Below are positions 40,401-47,851 of a stretch of DNA of 64,000 nt, one piece after another. The stretch spans positions 5,084,001 through 5,148,000 of the forward strand of contig NZ_CP051261.1 of assembly GCF_014236855.1 (NCBI RefSeq), read 5' to 3'. The notes beneath the pieces are model-generated. The model searched no databases. It saw nothing but the letters and a program-made list of their open reading frames with translations, and had not been told where the DNA came from. Source of the DNA: Xanthomonas sp. SI. GTDB taxonomy: Bacteria > Pseudomonadota > Gammaproteobacteria > Xanthomonadales > Xanthomonadaceae. Position numbers and translations under genes: made by a program. The first letter of the stretch is position 1, and every line of letters begins with the position of its first letter.

Positions 40401-43400
40401 TGAGGTCCTGGCCGTTGGTGGCCAGCTTGCCGTTGCCGTTGTCGAACGCGCCGGTGATGGCGATGCGGGTCTGCCCACTGCCGCTCTGCACCAGGGTGCC
40501 GCCGGTGTTGCTCAACGACGCTGCGCCCAGATCCAGGCGCGCGGCCTGCAGTTGTCCGCCGACGCCGTTGAGCGTGCCGTTGTCGAGGCTGCCGCCGGCG
40601 CGCACGGTCAGCAGGCCGCCGGCGAGCAGATCGGCGCCGCGATGATCGAGGCCGTTGCTCGCGGTCAGGCTGGCATCGCCGCCGACGCGGCTGGTGCTAC
40701 CGGCCAGGTTGAGTTGGGTGGCCTGCGCGGTGAGGTTGCCGGCGGCGATCAGCTTGCCGCTGGCGCTCAGGGTGCGGTCGGCATGCAGGTCCAGCGCACC
40801 GCTGCTGCCGAGACTGCCGTCGCTGCGCACGCCAGCCGCGGCGACGCCGCCGATGGCGATATCGCCACCGCGCAGGCTCAGGTTGCCGCTGGACAGGGTC
40901 TGCCCGGCGTTGTCGATGCGCTGCGCCTGCAAGGCGACGTCGCTGCCGTTGACGGTGCCGCGCTGGAGCAGTGCGGCATCGCTGGTCAGGGTGAGCTGCT
41001 TGGCCGAGAGCGTGCCGGCCACGGTTAGGTCGCCGTGCGACTGCAGTTGCAGCGTGGTCGCGGCGCTGAGCGCGCCGGTCTGCGACAGCGCGCCGCCGGC
41101 TTGGGCACTGAACGCACCGGCGGCAGCCAGCGTGCCGCCCAGCGCGAGATCGCCATGGCTGACCAGCGCCACGTCGCCGCTTTCGCTACCGAGTTGGCCA
41201 CTGCTGGCGACGCTGGCCGCTTCCACGCGCAGCGCGTTGCCGGCGATCAGGTCGCCGCGGTTGTCGACGGCGCCGCTGGCGGTCAGGCCCAGGCGCTGCA
41301 GGCCGTAGCTCTGCCCGGTCTGCTGCAGCGAGCCGACGTCCAACTGCAGCCGCTGGCGCGCGCGCAGCGCGCCGGCGTTGCCCAACGCGCCGCTCACGGT
41401 CAGCGTTGCATCGCCCTGCGCGGCGAGCAGGCTATTGGCGGCGTTGTCGACGCTGGCCGCGGTCAGCGTCAGGTCGGTGCCGGCCACGACCTGCGCGGCG
41501 TTGCTCAGTGCGCCGCCGGCATTCAAGTTCAGCGTCGTCGCCGACTGAGCGATGCCGGCCAGCGCGAGATCGCCGCTGCTGGTCAGGGCAAGCGTGGTGC
41601 CGGCGTCCAGCGTGCCCTGGCTGTCGATGCGTGCGCCGGTCAGTGCGATCGCGCCGGCGCTGTGCAGCACGGCCTGGCTGCCGGTGCTCAATGTGGCACC
41701 CGCGCTCAGCGATGCGCCCTGGCCGGCGTTGGTTTGCCCGTCCACATGCAGATCGCGCTGCGCCTGGGCCTGCAACGACTGCGCGGCCGTGACCTGGCCA
41801 GCCATGGCGATATCGCGCCCGGCGTGCAGGTCCAGCACCTGCGCGCTGACGGTGCCCGACTGCAGCAGATCGCCTTGCGCTTGCGCCTTCAGTTGCGTGG
41901 CCGCGGCGACGATTCCGCCCAGACGCACATCGCCCTGGCTGGTCAGCGCGACCTGGCCGGTTTCGCTGCCGAGCTGGCCGCTGCTGGCGATGCTGGCGGC
42001 GTCGACCTGCAGATCATGTTTGGCGATCAGTTCGCCCTGGTTGTCCACCGCGCCGCTGGCGCGCAACGTCAGGCGATCGCCCGCGTAGGCCTGGCCGCTG
42101 TGTTGCAGCGTGCCCATGTCCAGGGTCATGGCCTGGCCGGCCTGCAGGCTGCCGGCGTTGCTGACCGTACCAGGCGTGGCGAGTTGCAGCGCGCCTTGCG
42201 CGGCGAGCGTGCCGCTGGCGGCATTGTCGATGCTTTGCGCGGCGACGCTCAGGTCGCGGCCGGCGACCACCTGGCCGGCATTGCTCAGCGCTGCACCGGC
42301 ATCGAGCGCGATATCGCGCTTGGCCTGGGCCACGCCGGCGACTGCCAGCGCGCCGTCGCTGCGCAAGGTCAGATCTGTGCCGGCATCGAGCGTGCCGCGG
42401 CTGTCGATGGCGCCGCCTTGCAGGGTCACGGCAGCTGCGCCTTGCAGCACCGCGGCCGTCCCGGTGGCGATGCTGGCGCCGCTCAGGCGCAGATCGCCGC
42501 CGGCCAATGCCTGGCCATCGACGCGCAGCGCGCGCTGTGCCTGCAGCTCCAGCGCGGCAGCGGTCTGTGCGCCACCGGCGACGCTCAGGTCGCGGCCGGC
42601 GGCGAGCGTGGCCGACTGCGCCTTGAGCGCGCCATCCACATTCAGATCGCCCAGCGCGCTGACGCTCAGCGCCTGCGCGGCGATGACGCTGCCACCCAGT
42701 TGCATGTCGCCCTGGCTGCTCAGCGTCACCTGGCCGGACTCGCTGCCGAGCTGGCCGCTGTTGCTGAGACTACCGGCATCGATGCGCAGGTCGCCGCCAG
42801 CGATCAGCGTGCCGCGGTTGTCCAGCGCGCCGGCGCTGTGCAGATCCAGCGCCTGGCCGGCGTACAGCTCGCCGCTGTGCTGGAAGTCGCCGGCCTGCAG
42901 CAGAAGGGACTTCTGGCCGCGCAGGCGGCCGGCGTTGTCGAGCAGGCCGGCGACGCGCAGGTCGAGCGTGTCCGCCGCCGCCAACGTGCCGGTGGCACGG
43001 TTGACCGCGCTGGCAGCGCTCAGCTGCAGATTGCGGCCGGCGACGACCTGGGCGCTGTTGTCCAACCCAGCGCCGGCTTCCAGCACCACGTCGCCACCGC
43101 CTTGGGCGATGCCGGCTAGGGTCAGCTGGCCCTGGCTACGCAGGCGCAGATCGGTGCCGGCATCGAGTGCGCCGCGGCTGTCGATCGTGCCGGCGTCCAC
43201 CTGCAGCGCCGTGGCGGTCTGCATCACGGCGTCCTGGCCGAGCGCGACGCTGGCGCCGCGCATGCCCAGATCGCCGCCGGCCACGACCTGGCCGTCCACG
43301 TTCAACGCGCGCTGCGCCTGCAATTGCAGCGTCGTCGCGCTGCGCAGGGTGCCGGCCAGGGTCAGATCGCGGCCAGCCTGCAACTGCGCCGATTGCGCCT

Positions 43401-46053
43401 GCACGCTGCCACGCTGGTGCACGTCGCCGAGTGCGGCGGCGCGCAACGCACCGGCCGCGACCACGACGCCGTCGAGGTTCAGGTCGCCGCGGCTGTCGAG
43501 CGCGAGTTCACCTCGTTGGCTGCCGAGCTGGCCGCTGCTGGCGATGCTGCCGGCGGCGATGCGCACGTCGCCGCCGCCGATCAGGTCACCGCGGTTGTCC
43601 ACCGCGTCGCTCGCGGCGAGGTCGAGGCTAGTGCCGCCGTAAGCCTTGCCGGTCTCGGTCTGGGCGAAGCTGCCGGCGCTCAGGCGCAGGGCGCCATCGG
43701 CATGCAGGCTGCCGTCGTTGCGCAGCGCAGAGGCACTGCCGATGGTGGCATCGCCGCTCGCCGACATTGCCGCGCCGCTGGTGTTGTCCAGGCTGCCGGC
43801 GGTCACCGCCAGGTTGCCCCCGGCGACCACCTGCGCCTGGTTCTGCAGCGTTGCGGCGCTGTCCAGCGCAACGTCGCCGCGCGCCTGCAGTGTGCCGGCC
43901 AGGCGCATCGCATTGGCGCTGCGCAGGGACAGCGTGGTGCCCGCGTCGAGCACGCCGGACTGGTCGATGTCCGCACCTTGCAGGCGCAGCGCGCCGCCGG
44001 ACTGGATCTGCCCGGCCTGCAGCAGCGTGCCTTGCGCACGCAGATCGGCGTCGCCACCGGCGGCGATCGTGGCGGCACTGCGCAGTTGCCCGTCGGCGCT
44101 CAGCTGCAGTGCGCCGTCGGTCTTCAGCGTGCCGTCCAGCAGCGCAGCGCCGCCGGCCTGCAGCTGCGCGCTGGCCGCGCTGAGCGTGCCGGACTGGTGC
44201 AGGTCGCCCGCGGCCTGCGCCGTCAGCGCACCCTTCGCCGCCACGGCGCCGTCGAGCGCGAGATCGCCGCGGCTGTACAGGCTGGTGGCGCCGCGCTGGC
44301 TGCCGAGTTCGCCGCTGCTGACGAACTGCGCCGCATCCACGCGCAGCGCATCGCCGGCGACCAGGCTGCCGCGGCTGCGGGTGGCGCCGCTGCTGGCGAT
44401 GTCCGCGTTGCGGCCGGCATAACTGCTGCCGTCGTTGGCGAAGGCCGCCGCGTCGATCCGCAGGTCGCGCCCGGCGTACACGGTGCCGGCATTGTCCAGC
44501 GTGCCGGTGGTCGCCAGGGCGACGTCGCCATTGGCTGACAGCACGCCGTTGGCGCGGTTGCCGATCGCCGCCGCGGCGATGTCCACGCGGCCGCCGGCGC
44601 TGAGCTGGCCGGCATTGTCGAGGCGGCCACCGGCCTGCAGCGCGGCGTCCTGCCAGGACTGGACCAACCCGGACAGGCGCATGTCGCCATCGCTGCGCAA
44701 GCCCAGGCCGGCACCGGCGTCGAGCGTGCCGGCGGCGTCGATCCGCGCCGCCTGCACACTCATCGCGCCGCCGCTCTGCAGCGTCCCGGCGCTCTGCAGC
44801 CAGCTGCCGCCGGCATGCAACGCCATCGTGGTGGCGGCGTAGGCCACGCCGCTGTTGTGCAGGTTGCCGCTCGCGTCCAGGCTCAACGCGCCGCTGCTGT
44901 ACAGCGTGCCGCCGGCATCGAGTTCGGAGCCGAACAGACTGATCGCGCCGGCGCTGCTGCGCCCGCTGTGGAGGAAACTGCCGCTGGCGCGCGCGTCGAG
45001 CAGGCCGCTGGCGACGGTGTCGCCGCTCAGGCTCAATTGCGTGGCGCGCAGGCGCACGTTGGCCTGCTGCGAACCGAGCGTGCCCTGCTGGGTCAACGCG
45101 CCTGCGGCGCGCAGGTCCACGTCGTCGCGGGCAACCGTGGTACCGCTCAGGCTGAGCTGGCCGGCGCTGTCGATCTGCAGGCTGCCGCTCTGCGCGGCCA
45201 GGGTGCCGCGGCTGACCACGCCGACCCCGGCTTCGGTGGCGATCAGGCGGATGCGGTCGGCGTACATGCCGCCGAGATAGGCCACGTCGATGCCGATCGA
45301 CGGCGCCGCGCCATCGCTGCCCGGCAGCAGCTCCAGCAGCATGCCGTCGTAGCCGATGCGCTGCGTGCCGGTGCTGGCGAGCAGGTCCTTGGCCCACACC
45401 GAGCCGTCCACACTGAGCTGGCGCGACAGCAGATCCAGGCGATCGACGTTGTACGCGTCCAGGCCGTTGCTGCCGATGCTGAGCACGCCGCCGGTGATGG
45501 CGAAACCGTTCAATGCACCGTCGCTGCCGAGTTGCGGCGTGCCGGTGGCCAGGGTGACCCGCGAAGCGTTGAGGAAGCCGCAGCCGTCGCAGCTGATGCC
45601 GTTCGGGTTGGCGATCACCAGTTGCGCCCTGGCCCCGGCGATTTCGGTATAGCCCTGCAGGCGGCTGGCGCTGGAGGTGACTTCGTTGAGGATCAGCGTG
45701 GCCGCACCGCTGTTCTTGAGATTGTCGTTGCCGGCGATGTAGCCGCCGAGTTCGGTCTTGGAGATGTTGGCGCTGTTGTTGAGGATCAGGCCGTTGGCGC
45801 CGACGTCGAAGCGCGAATAGCGGTTGTGCGAGACGCCGCGCGCGTTCGCGGCGACGATGTCGACCACCGGCACGCCGTTGGCCGCGGCCTGCTGGCCCGG
45901 CTGTTGCCCGCCGGGATTGGCGACCGGCACGACCTGCGCGTAGAGCGGCAGCGAGGTCCAGGTGACGGTGCAGCACAGCAGCATCGCCACGCCGCGCTTG
46001 AAGCGGTCGGCCATCGTGGTGCGCATGCCAGCGGAATCCTTGTCCATCGCCAT
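31462..46053 (-). CDS. cdiA: CdiA/FhaB-like contact-dependent inhibition exoprotein
   Basis: The protein has 4863 residues. An extended signal peptide ends near LPLYA (~39). The TPS secretion domain follows with NPNGISCDGCGF near residue 150. Residues ~300-2450 are FHA-1 beta-helix repeats (AGGDLxLxA units) including five ~260-residue tandem copies. Residues ~2780-2960 hold the conserved CdiA block with ETDPRFVNYDNFISSDYLL, RLGDGFYEQ and LTGRRYL. FHA-2-type repeats (AGNDI/AGHDL) follow to ~4100, then a pretoxin region and VENN at 4492. The last ~372 residues are the variable toxin region. CdiB would export it; the tip would enter a neighbouring cell. The start has GAGAGAG upstream and lies 67 bp after cdiB. 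Confidence 0.93.
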   Translation of the reverse strand: MAMDKDSAGMRTTMADRFKRGVAMLLCCTVTWTSLPLYAQVVPVANPGGQQPGQQAAANGVPVVDIVAANARGVSHNRYSRFDVGANGLILNNSANISKTELGGYIAGNDNLKNSGAATLILNEVTSSASRLQGYTEIAGARAQLVIANPNGISCDGCGFLNASRVTLATGTPQLGSDGALNGFAITGGVLSIGSNGLDAYNVDRLDLLSRQLSVDGSVWAKDLLASTGTQRIGYDGMLLELLPGSDGAAPSIGIDVAYLGGMYADRIRLIATEAGVGVVSRGTLAAQSGSLQIDSAGQLSLSGTTVARDDVDLRAAGALTQQGTLGSQQANVRLRATQLSLSGDTVASGLLDARASGSFLHSGRSSAGAISLFGSELDAGGTLYSSGALSLDASGNLHNSGVAYAATTMALHAGGSWLQSAGTLQSGGAMSVQAARIDAAGTLDAGAGLGLRSDGDMRLSGLVQSWQDAALQAGGRLDNAGQLSAGGRVDIAAAAIGNRANGVLSANGDVALATTGTLDNAGTVYAGRDLRIDAAAFANDGSSYAGRNADIASSGATRSRGSLVAGDALRVDAAQFVSSGELGSQRGATSLYSRGDLALDGAVAAKGALTAQAAGDLHQSGTLSAASAQLQAGGAALLDGTLKTDGALQLSADGQLRSAATIAAGGDADLRAQGTLLQAGQIQSGGALRLQGADIDQSGVLDAGTTLSLRSANAMRLAGTLQARGDVALDSAATLQNQAQVVAGGNLAVTAGSLDNTSGAAMSASGDATIGSASALRNDGSLHADGALRLSAGSFAQTETGKAYGGTSLDLAASDAVDNRGDLIGGGDVRIAAGSIASSGQLGSQRGELALDSRGDLNLDGVVVAAGALRAAALGDVHQRGSVQAQSAQLQAGRDLTLAGTLRSATTLQLQAQRALNVDGQVVAGGDLGMRGASVALGQDAVMQTATALQVDAGTIDSRGALDAGTDLRLRSQGQLTLAGIAQGGGDVVLEAGAGLDNSAQVVAGRNLQLSAASAVNRATGTLAAADTLDLRVAGLLDNAGRLRGQKSLLLQAGDFQHSGELYAGQALDLHSAGALDNRGTLIAGGDLRIDAGSLSNSGQLGSESGQVTLSSQGDMQLGGSVIAAQALSVSALGDLNVDGALKAQSATLAAGRDLSVAGGAQTAAALELQAQRALRVDGQALAGGDLRLSGASIATGTAAVLQGAAAVTLQGGAIDSRGTLDAGTDLTLRSDGALAVAGVAQAKRDIALDAGAALSNAGQVVAGRDLSVAAQSIDNAASGTLAAQGALQLATPGTVSNAGSLQAGQAMTLDMGTLQHSGQAYAGDRLTLRASGAVDNQGELIAKHDLQVDAASIASSGQLGSETGQVALTSQGDVRLGGIVAAATQLKAQAQGDLLQSGTVSAQVLDLHAGRDIAMAGQVTAAQSLQAQAQRDLHVDGQTNAGQGASLSAGATLSTGSQAVLHSAGAIALTGARIDSQGTLDAGTTLALTSSGDLALAGIAQSATTLNLNAGGALSNAAQVVAGTDLTLTAASVDNAANSLLAAQGDATLTVSGALGNAGALRARQRLQLDVGSLQQTGQSYGLQRLGLTASGAVDNRGDLIAGNALRVEAASVASSGQLGSESGDVALVSHGDLALGGTLAAAGAFSAQAGGALSQTGALSAATTLQLQSHGDLTVAGTLSAKQLTLTSDAALLQRGTVNGSDVALQAQRIDNAGQTLSSGNLSLRGGDIAIGGVAAAGVRSDGSLGSSGALDLHADRTLSASGKLIAAGNLTAQATQLNLAGSTSRVGGDASLTASNGLDHRGADLLAGGLLTVRAGGSLDNGTLNGVGGQLQAARLDLGAASLSNTGGTLVQSGSGQTRIAITGAFDNGNGKLATNGQDLNLSAASLNNAQGRIEHAGNGTATLSIGGAVANAGGRILTQGQLQLGANAGIDNQNGAIAAAGDATLTAASLSNVGGSVSARGLNTQLGGALDNRSGVLQASGGTLTVRADSLDNRSGTLQAIANGSSGGDLRTEIAHTLNNDGGLLGASNDASIGAENLSNSAGTVQAGRDLALTARGQLDNHQGGRIGGGRDLNVAVTGALLNSGGQLDSGNAMTLSGGRIDNSQGSIANNGSGLTQLTTGGELRNAGGSLGGRGSVVLNAASVVNSDGQLVAGGNLVANTNALDNQRGNVYAGNTFQLQRAGATLDNRGGTIKAEQAVRLNLQSLSNSGGRIGAGSSVGGAGDVVIDTVGFDGSGNILAQNLLDLTVRSDYTHRAGADITSNGDFRLSVGGNMTNASALKAGRSLSVTANNISNVAGATMQAGNTQLNAGGTIDNAGDISASNNLQLTAGSVYNTGSLVGANVLVDTGTLVNGADLGSATDNAAYGSALIGATNGMTLLVRDQLLNRDARIFSLGNIAIGGARDGGGTLTARTGVVNNLSGSIEADGSILIAANQLNNRRRTITTATSQLSADERAAANQTMPEQELRNDPEPANYHGHNLGVFRTFDAQQKERVTAASAEGRIAAGGNIALSGSVTNTASTIAAAGALWINQRGVSGLADGMIAGNESVLNQALALNQRFNYTDTEYKAGTGPRGCTPPPGMVQCSGEDAENQSGGNIGGNTASVTGTGTIDTSYTALAANMTGGQGVSINGATISNGAVGSDGRSIGGAAFNATQGTALNRRSAQSANGVGNKAVQAQTGTAAGGATVSNRIVSASIGPIRIDEGQGSLVKSTDASAANVQPQTVQASLSNAGSTTQRQQIDPGTGNVQQVVGGIGAPLGNITLPIGGLYRLVGANGASVNALGRAANGLGGVNANRSNGPGRRYLIETDPRFVNYDNFISSDYLLDKLGVDPEWTQTRLGDGFYEQRLVLDQITQLTGRRYLGNYDDGVAQYRALLDGAVAEAGALHLDVGVALTAEQVAALTHDIVWMVEQEYQGQKVLVPVVYLSSSTALTLRSDGALLASDNGDVSLNATASLSNSGTISGVNVSATAGNLLNQGRIAGTGTVSLQAQQDLLNLGGQIIGRDVLLSAGNDLLSSTSGGVLNAGSGITADRNLLINAGHDLTLAGVTVQAGGSAALQAGNNLVLQPTASSEERGFTRDGATTTLATGADLSLLAGNDLQLHGVAITAGGDAALQAGHDLSLTPVTDVNGKATVRSSIVTDGSLQLAAGNDITIRQAEVKAGGDLIAAAGHDLNVESVLGESTTTTDHTREGKTKVTTTTTTQDLDEQALTAGGNLILSAGNDVNLVAAKLDAGKGLAVVAGNDINSTTLTTVDSSDTLETRKRFKQTTSTTDETVHGTEFSAGSDIAMQAGHDINLTAAQVYSETGGVALTAGNDVNLLATQEQHDAEQDMQKKKKGFLSSKTTTTHDEWHDSFAVGTSLSGDTVQIKAGNDIAVVGSTVLADNDARLVAGHDITIESAQDQSSEEHSSSQKKSGFSGSLSGGVASVGYGKSRSGSDTATETTTQVASAVGSQQGNLLISAGDQLTIAASDVAAGKNLTLAAKDIALLARQDTTDTQSSQSSKSSGFSVGVTYDPGAAYRSARDSTTDNMPDSGSTMGKISRRAEGDMAGIAAATTAVVIQAGAHRSNDAQNDSTSDARVSQLSAGGNLSLLASDGSITSQGAQLSADGNALLLASQNIVFDVAHNTESSGNASTGKGWGYANNTASPPFGNYNQKGDGNGQSDTITGTQLSVGGNASLTTTKGDIALTASNIAAQGDVAIRAAGDLTIQSGQDTVGNANTSNNKAIGTVIISDTERFAGYHTEDHRDDSAKVTQVASSVGSLGGSVSLTAGGAYTQSAGNVVAAKDVDITAASIDILTANDTHSASSQDDTLKFGVFARVKSPLIDLINNVDAARNSDGRLSAMQGMAAAANGYQAASAISSTAGDAGSGSLVTVEAGVGYATSTEQYKGSSQTSQGSTISGGGNVSLTSTQGDLHVVQGNLKAGDTLSLDSARDLVLEAGKSTASEQSKGSNAGVEVGVGVSVGAQTGYYAYVQASVGSHSSNVDGATWKNTELAGQTISLASQGDTTLRGAVAKADRIDVQTGGDLTIESLQDTTNSQSKESGYGGRIQVAIGNAWDLSGYASSATANGSSAGVTEQSGLFAGKGGYHVDAGNVNLIGGAIASTNADNSELTADSLTYTDLKNQMDYSAASGSISGGFGHANQGATDADGNAVGAGGQFKDIGNTLATGSFGEVNTAHFSGGVPMSESGKDSATTRATLTEGKIVIGGKRTTAAETGINTDASIANEVLAALPDVRKVMVDQQAMGAAAGTVLETSGQVASDIAANAARKADDARAAYLKDLSGDQQEAFAKLDPAAQQNLLLSQSAAYRDAYATEKQWGAGGDYSRALQAVTTALVGSVSGQAASQVAGNALAPYAAQLIGQTFDANHGSDPNAAMQVLSHALLGAVLAEVNGTSGTGGALAGAGGELAAQWLTKELYGNDPRAIDSEGKFNPNLLPEEDKQTIVALSQAVGALVGGMTGGSLNDAAVGSGIARNAVENNWLKEDEAALKKVAQAECTAANKLSCDIVDAINKLDEARDADYAANVALANANMDSHGIPHTLGELDFYMEGYWKANGLGGQKDAIFTNGIVRTYPTFGQDLYDLLASAPKLLPDLLIGKNTFVAAGILNQGLLTAGGETFAAWQDLVQPGQASNYFTGKPVEGADAWSARFLSAVGIVQAALTGGGSNVARAGMNAAGEVAETGTLAGATVPKETSKNLLGNADKMLPDAINGDGLSSRTARDVINEIDSGNLPGTPIGGIGTPREMRPTSNPSAAAEGFAMEFFGGKIPDDAILMKNGAWRAKIPGEPGEDTWVTYRPANVASDRTKVTTATVEVNGLKINTVNGGPENVLKLKFPLIGETGPGAKR
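31465..32580 (-). other. Variable CdiA-CT toxin region distal to VENN
   Basis: GTGGAAAACAAC (VENN) ends at 32580 and starts a 372-residue tail. Its first ~270 residues contain hydrophobic stretches (LLIGKNTFVAAGILNQGLL; FLSAVGIVQAAL), in line with an entry/translocation subdomain. The last ~95 residues (from RPTSNPSAAAEGFAMEFF through EDTWVTYRPAN to NVLKLKFPLI) form a compact, strand-rich candidate toxin with no His or Cys, so HNH-type, His-based RNase and Cys-based chemistries are unlikely. Base composition falls from the cdiA norm toward that of cdiI. I do not recognise the toxin family. Confidence 0.7.
37560..37720 (-). repeat. Parent segment of the displaced cdiA fragment
   Basis: This internal part of cdiA encodes SVNALGRAANGLGGVNAN to YDNFISSD and is the source or sister of the fragment at about 30720-30861. 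The two stretches read in the same direction, so recombination between them would delete the ~6.8 kb holding the FHA-2 region, the toxin and the immunity gene. Confidence 0.7.
41000..44950 (-). repeat. Five-fold ~780-bp tandem repeat inside cdiA
   Basis: A fixed landmark (on the plus strand CTGCCGAGCTGGCCGCTGCT or a near variant, encoding SGQLGSE) occurs at 41186, 41966, 42743, 43520 and 44300. The spacings are 780, 777, 777 and 780 bp, each a whole number of codons (259-260 residues). The surrounding sequence repeats in the same order: SSGQLGSExG, SQGDLxLGG, GRDLxxAG, ALDAGTDLxLRS, DNAGxLxxGQ, DNRGDLIAGGDLRID. The outer limits are approximate because the first and last copies decay into ordinary FHA-1 repeats. 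Confidence 0.85.
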
Positions 46054-46120
46054 TTCTCTCTCGTCGCGCCACCGGCGCTCAAAACCACAAAAACCCGTCC
46101 GCCAAACGGCGGCCCGGGGA

Positions 46121-47851
46121 TCAGAACTGATAGGTCACACGCACGCCGTAGGCCGGCTGCGCGGTATCGAAATCGCGCGGCGCGTGCAGATCCCAGCCGG
46201 CGAAGCCGTCCCAGGTGAGCCCGCCGCGCGCGCCACGCACGCCGATGAAGGCGCCGACCAGGCTGCGTCCGTCCTGCCCGCTGGCGCTGGGGCCGCCGAT
46301 GCGGCCGGCATCCACGCCCAGGTACGGGACGATGCCCAGGCGCTGCACCGGCAGGTTGAGCGTGTTGCGCCAGTACGCGCCGCGTTCGGCACCGAGGGTG
46401 CGTTCGCCATCGAAGCCGCGCACGCTGTAGCGCCCGCCGATGCTGATGAACTCCGAGCCGAGCAGCAGCTGCGAGGCGGTCTGCGCGTGCAGGCTGCTGT
46501 CCCAGCTGGCGGCCACGCTGCCGAGCTTGAACGGCAGCCCGGTGCTCACATCCAGGGTGGTAACGCCGTAGCGGAAGCTGGGGAAACCCACTGCCGGGTC
46601 GTAACCGGTCCATTGCCCGTCGAACCAGGGCGTGCCGCGGCGGTGCGCCAGGCGCAGGTCCAGCTGCATCGGTCCCAGGTAGCGGCGGTGGCTCAGGTAG
46701 GCCTCGGCACTGGTGGTGTGCCGGCGCTGGATGCCGATCTCGATGCCGTCCAGGTAGCTGCGCGCCTCGCGCTTGGCCACCACCACGCCGGCGGTGGTCT
46801 TGCTGCTGCCGTTGCGATGGATGACCCGCTGCAGGTCGAGCTGGGCACTGTTGGATTCGCCACTGGACTGGAAGCTCTGCAGGTAGCCGTCCACGCGCTG
46901 GTGGTAGCGGTAGGACGACAGCGACAGCGCGAACGTCCACCAGCCCCACGGCACGCTGTAGCTGAGGCTGTTGCCGCGCGTGCCGCGCTCGGCGCCGTGG
47001 TCCACCAGGTCGTGGTTGTAGCCGATCGACAGCAGGTCGTTGATGCCCAGCGGCGCGTCCAGCGCGAAGTCGATGCCGCCCTGCACGCGGCCGGTGGCGC
47101 GCACGCCGGAGTCGTCGGCGTTGAGCACGCTGCGCCAGCGCCGGCTGTGCTGCAGGGTGATCACCAGGTCCGATTCGCCGGGCTGCTCGCCCGGGGCGAT
47201 ATCGATCTTGGCGTCCTGCGAGGGCACCCGCTTGAACTGCTCCACGGCCTGCTCGATCGCGCGCAGATCGACCAGGTCGCCCGGCCGCAGCGGCAAGGCG
47301 CTGCGCCAGAAGGCTTGGCCATCGGCAGACGCCACGCGGACCTGGCGCAAGCGGCCGGGCATCAGTTCGAAGCGCAAGCGGCCGCTGGACAGGTCCTGCT
47401 CGGGCACGCCGATGCGGGTGGTGACCAGGCCGCGTGCGACCAGCTGATCGAGCGCGCGGCGGCGGATCAGGTCGATGCCCTCGCGGCCGATGCAGCGTCC
47501 CTGGTACTGGCGTAGGTACAGCCACAGCCAGGCGAAGCGCGCGCCATCGGCACCGGCGCCGCCCAGCTGGATGCGCTGGATCGGGAAGCACAGGGTTTCG
47601 GCAGGCAATGCGATGCTGCGCATGTCGGCCGGCGCCACGGGCTCGCGCGGGCCGGCGAACGGCGCCTGCCGGTCCTGCTCCTGCTTGCGCTGTACCTCTT
47701 CGGCCTGGCGCAGCTGTTCCTGGCGGTCCAGCGTGGTCGGCAGTTCCTGCGCAAACGCCGGAACCGCCAGACACGCCAGCGCGCCGACAGCCACGGCCAT
47801 CAGAGAGAGTCCTTTCCTCGACACACTCACACCTCTTCCCCTGTCACGCAT
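46121..47851 (-). CDS. cdiB: CdiB/FhaC-like two-partner-secretion outer-membrane transporter
   Basis: The protein has 576 residues if started at ATG 47849-47851. GTG codons at 47830 and 47824 are alternatives; the latter has GAGG at a good distance. The signal peptide ends VPAFAQ. A Gln/Glu-rich plug helix (EQLRQAEEVQRKQEQDRQ) follows, then two POTRA domains (~85-250) and a 16-strand Omp85 barrel. VRGFDGERTLGAERG near residue 485 is the conserved loop-6 motif, and the chain ends in Phe (VRVTYQF), as usual for outer-membrane barrels. It would recognise the TPS domain of the adjacent 4863-residue protein and export it. Gene order cdiB-cdiA-cdiI and the 67-bp gap indicate one operon. Confidence 0.93.
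   Translation of the reverse strand: MRDRGRGVSVSRKGLSLMAVAVGALACLAVPAFAQELPTTLDRQEQLRQAEEVQRKQEQDRQAPFAGPREPVAPADMRSIALPAETLCFPIQRIQLGGAGADGARFAWLWLYLRQYQGRCIGREGIDLIRRRALDQLVARGLVTTRIGVPEQDLSSGRLRFELMPGRLRQVRVASADGQAFWRSALPLRPGDLVDLRAIEQAVEQFKRVPSQDAKIDIAPGEQPGESDLVITLQHSRRWRSVLNADDSGVRATGRVQGGIDFALDAPLGINDLLSIGYNHDLVDHGAERGTRGNSLSYSVPWGWWTFALSLSSYRYHQRVDGYLQSFQSSGESNSAQLDLQRVIHRNGSSKTTAGVVVAKREARSYLDGIEIGIQRRHTTSAEAYLSHRRYLGPMQLDLRLAHRRGTPWFDGQWTGYDPAVGFPSFRYGVTTLDVSTGLPFKLGSVAASWDSSLHAQTASQLLLGSEFISIGGRYSVRGFDGERTLGAERGAYWRNTLNLPVQRLGIVPYLGVDAGRIGGPSASGQDGRSLVGAFIGVRGARGGLTWDGFAGWDLHAPRDFDTAQPAYGVRVTYQF

Noticed and set aside
32776..43642. A series of long plus-strand open frames (up to 1891 residues) opposite cdiA
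   Set aside because: They are antiframes of the high-GC FHA repeats, with His/Gln/Arg/Ala-rich composition, no ribosome sites and no domain motifs. Stops are rare there because of base composition.
41000..44950. CRISPR-like repeated sequence
   Set aside because: Units are ~780 bp, coding, imperfect and without short spacers; this is a protein repeat array.
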